Source: M3007 sp964621185 (GTDB lineage Bacteria > Bacteroidota > Bacteroidia > Chitinophagales > Saprospiraceae). From it: a DNA stretch of 64,000 bases. Each line of letters opens with the position of its first letter. Position 1 is the stretch's first letter. The position numbers and the translations under genes were made by a program. The notes under the pieces were generated by a model that was given only the letters and a program-made list of their open reading frames with translations, was not told where the DNA came from and made no database searches. The stretch covers positions 1 to 64,000 of the forward strand of contig CAZULM010000016.1 of NCBI GenBank assembly GCA_964621185.1. The letters are read 5' to 3'. This document shows, piece by piece, positions 30,716-40,123 of the stretch.

Positions 30716-33589
30716 GTAGCCAAACACCTCTTCCAACGTCAGCTCCTGCACTTTCCCCAGCTTTCGCAGATACTTGAAATCGACCCGCTGGCGGTCGCCC
30801 AGCACCAGCCAGGTATATTTCCGGCCTTTTACCTGCGATTTTTGGAAAAGGAGCAAGTCTTCGATGCCCGCCTTTTCCAACCTGCGGTAGGTGTCTTCCC
30901 GAAGGTCGTGGTTGGTGTAGCCCTTGTCGCGGTTGGCGCGCCAGGTCCAGAATAAATCCGAGCGGACGATGCGACTGCCGGCGATCTTTTTCAGCACACT
31001 TTGGCGGGCTGTTTCTATTTGCGGGGCCGAAACCGGCATGGTTTCCAGGATGGCCTGGTATGCTTCCACGGCATCCCGCAATTTGTCGGGCTGGGTGCCC
31101 ACATAGCCTTGCAGCCAATGCGCCCGGTTTTTCTTGCTTGGGTTGCTCGCGTGCACATAAGCCGAGTAAGCCAAAGCCTTCGACTCGCGGATTTCCTGGA
31201 ACACGATGCTGGAAAGGCCGTACCCGAAATACTGGTTGTACCATTCCCCCAAAATATATTCTTCGAGGTTGAACCTGGGGGTGCCTTTCGATATCAGCAT
31301 CAGTTCCACCTGGACGGTGGGGAAATGAACAAAAAGCACCTTGTCGGCGCGAACGCCAACCTCCTTGTACTTTTTGCTCGGGATGACCGGTTTTTGCCCA
31401 GCATTGGCTGGGTGATATTTTTGTATGATGGTGGTAGCCGCACGGGCTGTTTTTGCGCCGAAATAAAGAACATCGTGTTTGTAAGAGCTCAGTTCCCGCA
31501 AAAGCCCGGTGAGGTCGCCCGGCTTCAATGCCTTTAATTCCGCCGCGGAAAGCTTGTCGGTAAAGGGCGAAACATGGCCGTGCTTGGCGTAGCTCGACAT
31601 GGCTTTGCTCAGCACGGTTTGTTTGTCGGTCTTGGCATTCACGCGGCGGAGCAGGATGTCGTCCACCAGGTTTTTGAGCGCGTCGGGGTTGGGCTGAGCA
31701 TCGGCCAACAGGCTTTCCAGCAGTGCTACCCCTTCTTCAAAGCTCTCCTCCAAGCCGCTGAGGGTGAGGTAAAAATGGTCGTCCTGACAATTGGTGGAAA
31801 AGTGCAGGCCCAGGCGATAGATTGCTTGCTGCAATTGGGTGGGCGTCAATTTTGAAGTGCCGAGGAAGGGCAGATAGCCAGCCAGCACCCCCAGGCGACG
31901 GTCTGCCGTTTTTCCCATGTCAAAGCAGTAGTGGAGGCGGAAGAGCTTGCTTTTTTTGTCTTGGACGCCCCGTAGCTTGACATGCTTGGAAATAGATGCC
32001 TTTTTTATAACTTTTTTGAAATCAATAAATTGCGGTTCGATATCCGGGGTGCTTTTTTGTAAAAACGCTTTCGCGAAGCCTGAAATGCCTTCCCGGTTCA
32101 CTTCGATGGGCGTGATGGCGGGCTTTTCCACCTTCATCACCGAGTTGTCCTCGCCCTGGTGTTTGTAAACGACGGCGTAATTATCGGGGCGGATATGTTT
32201 TCTTGCAAAGGCCACGATGTCGGCTTTGGTCAGCTTTTCCAGCTTTTTCCAGCGGCCCACAAAATCCTGCCAGTCGATGCCAAGCACAAAGGCCCCGGTA
32301 ATCGTAGCCGCGCGGCCCTGGTTCTTTTCATAGGATTTTATTTCCGAAAGTTTGAGGTCCTTGAGAACAGCCTCTGGCAGCCAGTCTTCAAAGTTGCCGT
32401 TGCGCAGGTTCTCCAATTGTCCCATCAACAGTTTTTCGACTGCTTCCAGCGTCTGCCCCTCGCGGGGCTTGGCGAGCATGAGCAGGCTGCTGAAATCCTC
32501 GTAAGCGCGCGGGTATGCATAAGCTTCAAGCAGGAGCTGTTTTTGCAGCAGGTTCACGTCGAACAAGCCTGCCTGGTAGTTGTGGAGGATGCCTGCGACT
32601 AAGGGCAGTATGGCCGCCTCTTCCGAATCAGCTCCGGGGAAGCGCCAGCCCAGTTCAATCCAGGGGGCTTCGTGGCCATACACGTCGCGTTGGGTGCGCT
32701 GGCGAAGAGGGGGCTGTTCTTCAAACCTGAACGGCGGTATGGGCTTCGCTTTCCAGCCCCCAAAATATTTTTCCGCCAATTGTACAACCGCTTCCGGGTC
32801 AAAATCGCCCGACATGATAATGCCAATGTTGTTCGGCACGTAATATTGGTCGAAAAACTTGTAGATATTGGTCTGGGAAGGATTTTTCAGGTCTTCGCCG
32901 CGGCCCAAGGTGGTTTGGGTACCGTAGGGGTGGGAGGGGGTCAGGGTTTCCTGCATGGCTTTCAGCGACTTGCGGAAATCCTTGTCTTGACTGATATTGT
33001 ATTCCTCAAACACCGTTTCCAGCTCGGTGTGAAACAGCCGCAGGATGGGTCGGCGGAAGCGCTCGCTTTCCAGGGCGAACCAGCGCTCCAGCTCGTTGGC
33101 CGGTATGTCGTTCACATATACCGTTTGTTCCACCCAGGTATAGGCGTTGGTGCCTTTGGCGCCGATGGCGCTCACCAGTTTGTCGTATTCGTTGGCGGCG
33201 GCGAGCTTGGCAGCTTCGAAGCTTAGGCGGTCGATTTCAGCGTAAAGTGCCTTTTTTTTGGCAGGGTCGCGTTCCTGTCGGTGCTCTTCAAACTTGAGCT
33301 CTATCTGGTCGAGCAGCATTTTTTCCTTGGGCCAGTCCAGAGAGCCGAGCTTATCGGTGCCTTTGAACATCATGTGTTCGAAATAGTGTGCCAGACCGGT
33401 GGTGTCGGCGGGATCGTGCTTGCTGCCAGCGCGCACAGCAATCTCGGTATAAACGCGGGGCTCATCTTTGTTGACGGTGAGGAAAAGTTTCAGGCCATTG
33501 CTCAGGGTGTGTTGCTGCACCTGTATCGGGTCGCCCGCAACGCTTTTGAATTTGATTTTGGCAGGCCGGGAGGGCGCAAATTCGTGCAT
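30713..33589 (-). CDS. M16 family (insulinase-like) zinc metallopeptidase, cytoplasmic-type
   Basis: 958 residues with two M16 halves. The inverted zinc motif HxxEH is at 68-72 (HYFEH), and the third zinc ligand is probably a Glu in LESERF near 174-176. The distance between them (just over 100 residues) exceeds the usual 75 or so because of an acidic/basic helical insertion at about 88-140, as in the large PqqL-like subgroup. The C-terminal half, from about 500, lacks a zinc motif, as is normal for the inactive half of the clamshell. No signal peptide is visible, unlike many M16 proteins of Bacteroidota, so it probably degrades peptides in the cytoplasm, but a missed upstream start is possible. 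It stands alone, convergent with the giant gene. Confidence 0.9.
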   Translation of the reverse strand: MHEFAPSRPAKIKFKSVAGDPIQVQQHTLSNGLKLFLTVNKDEPRVYTEIAVRAGSKHDPADTTGLAHYFEHMMFKGTDKLGSLDWPKEKMLLDQIELKFEEHRQERDPAKKKALYAEIDRLSFEAAKLAAANEYDKLVSAIGAKGTNAYTWVEQTVYVNDIPANELERWFALESERFRRPILRLFHTELETVFEEYNISQDKDFRKSLKAMQETLTPSHPYGTQTTLGRGEDLKNPSQTNIYKFFDQYYVPNNIGIIMSGDFDPEAVVQLAEKYFGGWKAKPIPPFRFEEQPPLRQRTQRDVYGHEAPWIELGWRFPGADSEEAAILPLVAGILHNYQAGLFDVNLLQKQLLLEAYAYPRAYEDFSSLLMLAKPREGQTLEAVEKLLMGQLENLRNGNFEDWLPEAVLKDLKLSEIKSYEKNQGRAATITGAFVLGIDWQDFVGRWKKLEKLTKADIVAFARKHIRPDNYAVVYKHQGEDNSVMKVEKPAITPIEVNREGISGFAKAFLQKSTPDIEPQFIDFKKVIKKASISKHVKLRGVQDKKSKLFRLHYCFDMGKTADRRLGVLAGYLPFLGTSKLTPTQLQQAIYRLGLHFSTNCQDDHFYLTLSGLEESFEEGVALLESLLADAQPNPDALKNLVDDILLRRVNAKTDKQTVLSKAMSSYAKHGHVSPFTDKLSAAELKALKPGDLTGLLRELSSYKHDVLYFGAKTARAATTIIQKYHPANAGQKPVIPSKKYKEVGVRADKVLFVHFPTVQVELMLISKGTPRFNLEEYILGEWYNQYFGYGLSSIVFQEIRESKALAYSAYVHASNPSKKNRAHWLQGYVGTQPDKLRDAVEAYQAILETMPVSAPQIETARQSVLKKIAGSRIVRSDLFWTWRANRDKGYTNHDLREDTYRRLEKAGIEDLLLFQKSQVKGRKYTWLVLGDRQRVDFKYLRKLGKVQELTLEEVFGY

Positions 33590-33775
33590 AGTTTGGTGTG
33601 TTTAGCGGTTTAATCAGCGTGGATTATGGATGTTGTTGACAGTTCGGGGTTAAAACGGAATTAAAGGTAAATGGTTTTTAGTATTGAGCCATCATCGTGG
33701 AATGAATATCTTTTAATCAATTAACCTATGATGTTAAATCTGCAATTCAAAAAAATCCTGGCCTATCTTCGCCAA

Positions 33776-36352
33776 ATGAAACCAGTTTTGTTGCTATTGA
33801 TCATGTTTCTTGTGCTGCCATTGCACGGGCAGTCCGGGAACCCGCACAGCATGGCCGCAACGGCTGACACCCAAAGCTTTACCCTTGTCGTCAAAGCAAT
33901 GGATACGTTTGAAATATGGGCAGCCAGAGAACAAGTTCAGATTATTGGTGCTTACCCTCCTGCAAAGATCGTGGTCATACGCACTACCAGCCTTGTTTTT
34001 AAGGAAAAAATCGCCCAACATCCCCTTGTTTTGTTCATTTCGACAGCCAGCGGCAGCCCGAAGCCAGAATTGCCCGTCCCCGGACAGAATTTATTTGTCA
34101 ACAAAATCAACGTGGCGCAAGCTCTTTTCCCACAATTCGATGGACTAGGTTCGGTGGTGTCTATCAAAGAATTCCGCTTCGATCCTTTGGACGTTGACCT
34201 GAAAAACAGGGTGCTCGATTCACCAGATGCTGCGAATGAGTTGACGACACACGCAGCGATAATGTCATCACTGGTGGGTGGCGCGGGCAATTCCGACACC
34301 CAGGGCAGGGGCGCCGCGCCGGGCTGTGTTTTGATTTCTTCTGGTTTCGGGCTGTTGCTGCCGGAAGCGGACTACGCGGCGCAAGGGATCACGGTGCAAA
34401 ACCACGCGTATGGGGTAGGGATTGAGAATTTCTACGGCGCCAATGCGCTGGCTTATGATGTCAGCACACAGGAAAACCCTCACCTGCTGCATGTTTTTTC
34501 TGCCGGGAACAATGGCATGGAAACTTCGTCAGCAGGAAAATACGCGGGCGTTCCTGGCTTCTCCAACCTGACGGGAAATTTTAAGATGGCAAAAAACGTG
34601 CTCACCGTCGGCGCCGTGGATTCCCTCGGCGCCCTGGCCTTTTTTAGTTCCCGAGGTCCTGCTTACGACGGGCGCACCAAGCCCGATCTGGTGGCGTTCG
34701 GCCATGATGGGAGCTCTGGTGCCGCAGCCCTGGTGTCGGGGGCTGCGGCAGTTTTGCAACAGGCCTACTACGAACAATACGGCAGCTTGCCAGGAGCTGA
34801 CCTGATTCGGGCCGTCCTCATCAATGCTGCAGAAGACCGGGGCAGGCCAGGGCCCGATTTTGAATACGGTTTTGGAAACCTGAACCTGGAAAAATCTGTT
34901 CCAACAATTGCAGGTCAGCGGTTTCTCCAAAATGAAATTGCAGCCGGCCAAGTGCTGGCAATCCCAATTTCAATGCCGAGCAATATCCAGCAATTCAAGA
35001 TCACCCTGACTTGGAATGGGGTCCCAGCCCAAGCAGGAGCGGCAAAAGCGCTCGTTCACGACCTGGACATGGCGGTTCTGGGCCCGGCTGGACAGGGCTG
35101 GCAGCCCTGGGTGCTGAATACCGCGCCGAATGTTGACTCCCTTAAATTGCCTGCCGCTCGCGGGCGCGACACGTTGAACAATATTGAGCAAATCACTATA
35201 GACGAACCCGCTCCAGGTCAATATACTGTTCAAGTCATCGGCAGCAGCATCGCTGCTGGCAGCCAACCCTTTTCCATCGCCTATTCCTTCGATACCATCG
35301 GAACTTTTCAATGGACTTATCCGCTGTGCAACGACCCGGCTGTAGCAGGGAAAGGGGCTGTGCTGGCATGGGAAACCAACATCGCCCAAGATAGCGGCCA
35401 GGTAGCCTGGAAAGCAGTCGGAGATGCCGACTGGCACTTGATCGGCACACCTGTTTCCTTGAAAAACGGTGTGCTTCGATGGCTTATTCCCGATACGTTT
35501 ACTGAGGCGCAAGTAAGGATGTCGGTTGGCGCCAATGATTTCGTATCCGATACTTTTTTGATTTCCAAAGAGTTGCGCTTGAAGCTGGGCTTTAACTGCC
35601 CCGATTCTGTCGCGTTGTACTGGAGCAAGGCGGCAGATGGAGCCAGGTATTTGCTGTATGGCTTGGGGCAGTACCAAATGGAGCCTTTGTTCGAAACAAG
35701 CGACACTTTCGTATCGCTGCATAAAAGCTTGTTCCCGCAACAGCGGTTTGCGGTGGCCCCAATCGGCCCAAGCCATGCCGCCATAGGCAAACGGAGCGCG
35801 GCGCCCGATATCAGTCAGCAAGGGGTGCGGTGCTACCAAAAGAGTTTTTTCGCTGCCTTGACAGAAGAGAACCAGGTGGATATTAGCCTCGAACTTGCCA
35901 GCCTGTACGGTGTGACTGCCGTTTACCTTGAAAAATGGGACGGTGCAGGGTTTTCTTCGATAAAGGCATTTGAAATGCCTGAAAACGAGCACTTTGCGCA
36001 TACAGACCCATCACCCGGGCAAGGGCGGAACCTGTATCGGGCGCTGATCTCAACCTCCAACAGCGGCGCTGTACCGAGCGACACGGCTGCGGTATTTTTT
36101 TCAGGCACAAAAAACTGGCTGGTTTTCCCTAACCCTATTTCCTCCAGCGGAATCTTGAAACTGCTTTCCAACCACAACGGGGAAGCCGAGTTCTGGCTGT
36201 TCGATGCCTTGGGCAGGTTGATTTTTGCCCGATTGCTGGAAGATACCCTTGTCGAAATCCCGTTGCCTAATTTGCCCGAGGGTTTTTATTTTTTTGAAAC
36301 GCTGGAACTGGGGAAACGACAGTGGGGGGGGAGGCTTGGTGTGGTGAAATAG
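33776..36352 (+). CDS. Divergent subtilisin-like (S8) serine peptidase with T9SS type A sorting domain
   Basis: A Sec signal peptide begins MKPVLLLLIMFLV at 33776; an in-frame ATG at 33728 would add 16 residues and is less likely. Counting from 33728, the S8 core shows SVVSIKEFRFD near 140 (Asp region, degenerate), THAAIMSSLVGG near 175 (catalytic His), FSAGNNG near 258 (oxyanion Asn) and GSSGAAALVSGAAA near 328 (catalytic Ser; the usual GTSxAAP is altered to GSSGAAA). The C-terminal half holds Ig-like strands and ends with a type A tail (LVFPNPISSSG, FDALGRLIFA, LPEGFYFFE). Expected to be secreted and probably cell-surface attached. His and Ser are kept; the Asp motif is hard to place, so activity is not certain. 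Confidence 0.85.
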   Translation: MKPVLLLLIMFLVLPLHGQSGNPHSMAATADTQSFTLVVKAMDTFEIWAAREQVQIIGAYPPAKIVVIRTTSLVFKEKIAQHPLVLFISTASGSPKPELPVPGQNLFVNKINVAQALFPQFDGLGSVVSIKEFRFDPLDVDLKNRVLDSPDAANELTTHAAIMSSLVGGAGNSDTQGRGAAPGCVLISSGFGLLLPEADYAAQGITVQNHAYGVGIENFYGANALAYDVSTQENPHLLHVFSAGNNGMETSSAGKYAGVPGFSNLTGNFKMAKNVLTVGAVDSLGALAFFSSRGPAYDGRTKPDLVAFGHDGSSGAAALVSGAAAVLQQAYYEQYGSLPGADLIRAVLINAAEDRGRPGPDFEYGFGNLNLEKSVPTIAGQRFLQNEIAAGQVLAIPISMPSNIQQFKITLTWNGVPAQAGAAKALVHDLDMAVLGPAGQGWQPWVLNTAPNVDSLKLPAARGRDTLNNIEQITIDEPAPGQYTVQVIGSSIAAGSQPFSIAYSFDTIGTFQWTYPLCNDPAVAGKGAVLAWETNIAQDSGQVAWKAVGDADWHLIGTPVSLKNGVLRWLIPDTFTEAQVRMSVGANDFVSDTFLISKELRLKLGFNCPDSVALYWSKAADGARYLLYGLGQYQMEPLFETSDTFVSLHKSLFPQQRFAVAPIGPSHAAIGKRSAAPDISQQGVRCYQKSFFAALTEENQVDISLELASLYGVTAVYLEKWDGAGFSSIKAFEMPENEHFAHTDPSPGQGRNLYRALISTSNSGAVPSDTAAVFFSGTKNWLVFPNPISSSGILKLLSNHNGEAEFWLFDALGRLIFARLLEDTLVEIPLPNLPEGFYFFETLELGKRQWGGRLGVVK

Positions 36353-36854
36353 TTGCTTGGCCGAATATTGCCGAATACATGCAGGACGCTTGTTGAAGGA
36401 GCTGCCGACTCTTGGGCATCCCGCTCAGGCGGCATACCCCATCACTGAAACGCAAAAGAAAAGAGGGCTGCTTTTTTTTAAAGCAGCCCTCAATGGTAAA
36501 TGGTGCGTGTTGAACAAGCAAATCTATAGCCGGGATTACGGAAGGAAGTATTAAGCTGCATCCCTTTTACTTGTATCCTATAAACCACCCATGTCAGCGT
36601 ATAGGTTTGTTTATGGGAAAATCCCCAAGTACAATAGGTCTGCAATATCAAACTTCGAGGAAGGAGGATTATTGATATGCTTTAGACAACTGCTAAGTAC
36701 CCATAGGAAGAAAATAATATGCCAAAATATAAATAATTGATTTTAAATAAAAAACAAGTTTTTTTATTTATAATGTGTATTTTTTTGGGAAGCTGATTCC
36801 AATTTTGGGAAAAATGTGGGCGCTGGCAACTAAAAATTACAGGAGGTTCGGACA
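36353..36854. other. Intergenic stretch of about 500 bp, no gene recognised
   Basis: This convergent gap is AT-rich toward its right end. It contains the hairpin at 36464-36490 and an all-A/T foldback near 36743-36770 (aaataaaaaac, then gtttttttattt), which could help end transcription of the kinase operon 85 bp away. Short open frames here show no recognisable protein pattern. Confidence 0.5.
36464..36490 (-). terminator. Hairpin terminator, minus-strand orientation
   Basis: An 11-bp stem AGGGCTGCTTT/AAAGCAGCCCT. Read on the minus strand it is followed by CTTTTCTTTTG, a T-rich tail. It would stop transcripts of the three-gene signalling operon or protect the convergent S8 gene from read-through. 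Confidence 0.6.
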
Positions 36855-39800
36855 TCAGTTGTCAGCATCGCCCTGCTTGCCGAGATGCTGCAAGACGGCG
36901 GTAGATTTTTGGATCAAATGCCTTATCAAGTTGTCTATCCTGGCAGGGTCGATAACCTTGTTGTTAGCCTGTTCTTCGATCAACTGGGCATTTTCACGCA
37001 GGTCGCTCAGGCCAAACATTGCAAAGTTGGATTTCAGTTTATGCGCGATTTTCCCGGCGTCTGCCCAAGACTTGTTCCTGGCAAAAGAATCAAGCTCTTG
37101 CAGGGCCAGTGGTGTTTCGACCTTAAAGACCTGCGTAATCTGTGCCACAAAGTTTTGGTCATGGTTGCACAGCTCGCTCAGGTGCCGCAAGTCGAGTTTT
37201 TGGGGGGCTATCTCCTGGGCAAACCCATTGTTTTTGGGCGCGATAGCCTGCAATAGCTGCTCCTGCAGCATTTTGGGGGCAATGGGCTTGGTCAAGAAGC
37301 CGTTCATGCCCACGCTCATGGCCTTGCGTTTTTCTTCTGCCATGGCGGCAGCGGTGAGCGCAATGATTGGGGTGTGCTGGTTTGGGTTGTCCTTGTCCTT
37401 GCGAATCGACAAGGTTGTTTCGCAGCCGTCCATTTCGGGCATGTGGATGTCCATGAGGATGACATCGAATTGTTGCTTGGCGGTTTTTTCCAGGGCCTCG
37501 AGGCCATTGTTGGCAACTTCATAGGTACAGGCCCAGGTTTCCAGTGTTTTGCCGGTCAGTTTCTGGTTCAGCAAGTTGTCTTCCACGATCAGGAAGCGCA
37601 GCCCGCTGAGGGGCTTTTCGGGCAACGCGACAGGGCTTTGTACCGCCAGCCCTTTTACTGCGGGGATGCCCGAATTGCCAAAGCTCATCACGAAAATGAA
37701 ATTGGAGCCTTTGCCCAATTGGCTTTCCACCCTGATGGTCCCGCCCTGCATCTCTACCAGCTGTTTGACTATGGTGAGGCCAAGGCCTGTACCGCCAAAC
37801 TTTCGGTTTATCTGTATATCCCCCTGCTTGAAGTACTCGAAAATGCTGTCCAGCTTGTCGGAAGGTATCCCGATGCCGCTGTCCTGCACGCTGAATTCTA
37901 CGCGATATTGCTTTTTGCGCTCGCTCAGAAGGCGCGTATAGAGCTTGACACTGCCTTTTTCCGTGAACTTGAGCGCATTCCCAAGCAGGTTGGTCAGGAT
38001 TTGGTTGATGCGCGTGGGGTCGCCGATCACGAGGTTTTTTATGGCTGGATCGACGGACTCCTGGATTTGAATGCCTTTCTCCGAGGCCTTAAATTTGAAC
38101 GCCTGTATGAGCGCGCCGATCAGGTAGCCCAAATCGAACGCCCGCTGCTCAAACTCGATTTCCCCGGCGTCGATCTTTGAAATATCGAGGATGTTGTCAA
38201 CGATGCCCAAAAGGCTGTCGGCAGAAAAACGCAAACCGTTTAGGTACTCCAACTGGGTGGGATCGGGCTGGGTCTGGTACAGCAGATGGGTGAGCCCGAT
38301 GACGGCGTTGATGGGCGTGCGTATCTCATGGCTCATGTGGGTAATAAACTGGCGCTCGGCCAGCCGGGCCCTGTCGGCTGTCAGTTTGGCCTGGGCGAGC
38401 TCATGCTCCATTTTTTTGCGCGAAGTCATGTCGAAATGGATGCCGATGGACCCGACAATCTCGCCTTTGGCGTTTTTTATGGGGGCCCCGCTGACAAGCG
38501 CCCATATCAGCTCCCCGTTTTTGCGCTTGAACTGAAGCTCATAGACACTTGATTGCCCTTGTTCCCGTTCCTTCACCCTGGTTCGAACAATTTTTTGGGA
38601 ACTATCCGGCAAGAAGATATCTAAGGTGTTCTTCCCGATCAATTCTGCAGGCTGGTAGCCGAGCATCTGGCAGAAGGTGTTGTTTGCCCGGATGATATTT
38701 TCTTGCAGATCGACCTCCAGAAGGCCCAGCTCCATGTTTTCCAGGATACCCCGGTATTTCTCCTCGCTTTCCCGGATGGCTTGCTGGATGTTCTCGCGCT
38801 CGGTAACGTCTCGGTACTGCCACAGGTGGCCCTGGTACTCGTTGCCGGAGAACAGCGGGATGTAATCGCGTTCTAAAACGCGGCCATTTTTCATTTTGAA
38901 CACCTCGTTCTCGACCATTACCCTGTTTTTCAGGGTTTCTTCCAAACGGTTGACAAAATGCTCTGGATCGACGAACATGTGCTTCGACTGTTCTCCCGTC
39001 AGACTGCAATCGGTGCCGACCAGCGACTCTGGCTTCCCTGGGATTTTGTACATGTCCAGGAACACCTGATTGACCAATACATAGCGCCTTTCGCTGTCCA
39101 CCAGCAAGATGCCGGCCTGGAGGTTGGAGATAAGGGTATGCATCCGCAAGCGGTCGCGCTCCATTTTTTTTGCGGCATTCCGCTGTTCGGTGATGTCCCG
39201 GATAAAGCCTACGAACAGGATGTTGGTATAGTTTTTATCGCCTGTAATGCTGACTTCGGCCAGGAACTCGGAGCCGTCCTTTCGGATGCAAGTTGTTTCG
39301 TAGCGGTGGTTCACCAGAGCCGTTTTGTCACCCTGCAAATATTCACGGACGGAATTTGTCACTTCTTCCCGCTGCCGTTCAGGTATGATCAGATCGACCA
39401 AGAGCTTGCCCAGGGCTTCCTCCCTGGTGTGGCCGAACATCTTTTCCGCCTGCAGGTTCCATTCCACCAACTTGCCGTCGGTGTCAACGGAGCCCACGGC
39501 ATCGAGCGATGAATCGATCATCCGGCGCAGCTTGTTTTCGTTTTCGGCCAGCGCCTTTTGGGCTTCCATCTTTTTGTCGGTTTCTTCTTTCAGGTGGATA
39601 TGGGCGAAACAGCCATTGAGCGAAATGGCGAGCTTGTCAACCACCTGTTTCAATTGTGCCATTTCCAGTTTGTCGAAGCCTTCGGGCCTGTTGGCGGCGA
39701 AGATTTTCAAGAACCCCAAATCGCCCATGCTGAAGATGCAATAGGAACCTGTTCCAACTTTTTTTTCGTGTACCAGGGATTCAAATTCAGGGTCGCGGTT

Positions 39801-40091
39801 TGAAATGCTGATGTATGGTTTTTTTGCCAGCGCATCCAGGATATAATGGCTGCATGTGACGGTGGTATTGGCTTTTTGAAAATGGGGGTAGATGTAAAAC
39901 AAGTCGCAATATTTTTCCCCGCCAGGCTCTGTGCGGTTAAGCCAAATCGCGCCAAAGCTCAGGCTTTTCCGGCTGATGAGGGTGTACAGGAAATTGTGGC
40001 AGTTCTCCTCGGGGTCGAGCGAGCTGCCCACGGAAAGCGATAGCTCGTAGAGCAGGGAAATATCCTGTATTATTTTTATGCTATCGGACAT
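36855..40091 (-). CDS. Hybrid sensor histidine kinase: GAF-like, three PAS, HisKA, HATPase, receiver, HPt
   Basis: 1078 residues with no membrane segments, so a cytoplasmic sensor. A GAF-like region (about 1-170) is followed by PAS domains near 185-305, 315-430 and 440-560. The H-box is MSHEIRTP with His588. The ATPase has QILTNLLGNALKF (N box), DSGIGIP and GGTGLGLTIVKQL. The receiver (about 850-965) has its phospho-acceptor Asp881 in VILMDIHMPEMDG. A C-terminal HPt has His1017 in AHKLKSNF. The full relay His588-Asp881-His1017 is therefore on one chain, ready to pass phosphate to a separate receiver. The likely partner is the NtrC-type regulator two genes upstream in the same operon; only 32 bp separates this gene from the FIST gene. 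The signal sensed by the PAS/GAF domains is unknown. Confidence 0.95.
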   Translation of the reverse strand: MSDSIKIIQDISLLYELSLSVGSSLDPEENCHNFLYTLISRKSLSFGAIWLNRTEPGGEKYCDLFYIYPHFQKANTTVTCSHYILDALAKKPYISISNRDPEFESLVHEKKVGTGSYCIFSMGDLGFLKIFAANRPEGFDKLEMAQLKQVVDKLAISLNGCFAHIHLKEETDKKMEAQKALAENENKLRRMIDSSLDAVGSVDTDGKLVEWNLQAEKMFGHTREEALGKLLVDLIIPERQREEVTNSVREYLQGDKTALVNHRYETTCIRKDGSEFLAEVSITGDKNYTNILFVGFIRDITEQRNAAKKMERDRLRMHTLISNLQAGILLVDSERRYVLVNQVFLDMYKIPGKPESLVGTDCSLTGEQSKHMFVDPEHFVNRLEETLKNRVMVENEVFKMKNGRVLERDYIPLFSGNEYQGHLWQYRDVTERENIQQAIRESEEKYRGILENMELGLLEVDLQENIIRANNTFCQMLGYQPAELIGKNTLDIFLPDSSQKIVRTRVKEREQGQSSVYELQFKRKNGELIWALVSGAPIKNAKGEIVGSIGIHFDMTSRKKMEHELAQAKLTADRARLAERQFITHMSHEIRTPINAVIGLTHLLYQTQPDPTQLEYLNGLRFSADSLLGIVDNILDISKIDAGEIEFEQRAFDLGYLIGALIQAFKFKASEKGIQIQESVDPAIKNLVIGDPTRINQILTNLLGNALKFTEKGSVKLYTRLLSERKKQYRVEFSVQDSGIGIPSDKLDSIFEYFKQGDIQINRKFGGTGLGLTIVKQLVEMQGGTIRVESQLGKGSNFIFVMSFGNSGIPAVKGLAVQSPVALPEKPLSGLRFLIVEDNLLNQKLTGKTLETWACTYEVANNGLEALEKTAKQQFDVILMDIHMPEMDGCETTLSIRKDKDNPNQHTPIIALTAAAMAEEKRKAMSVGMNGFLTKPIAPKMLQEQLLQAIAPKNNGFAQEIAPQKLDLRHLSELCNHDQNFVAQITQVFKVETPLALQELDSFARNKSWADAGKIAHKLKSNFAMFGLSDLRENAQLIEEQANNKVIDPARIDNLIRHLIQKSTAVLQHLGKQGDADN

Positions 40092-40123
40092 GACGGGTGG
40101 CGCAAGTTACGGGCAAAGTTTGG

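Noticed and set aside
36743..36770. A/T-only foldback near the end of the kinase gene as a terminator
   Set aside because: The stem consists almost only of A-T pairs, too weak for a confident terminator call; mentioned under the intergenic entry instead.
37374..38180. Plus-strand open frame of 268 codons inside the hybrid kinase gene
   Set aside because: It is antisense to conserved HisKA/HATPase/receiver motifs and has no domain of its own.
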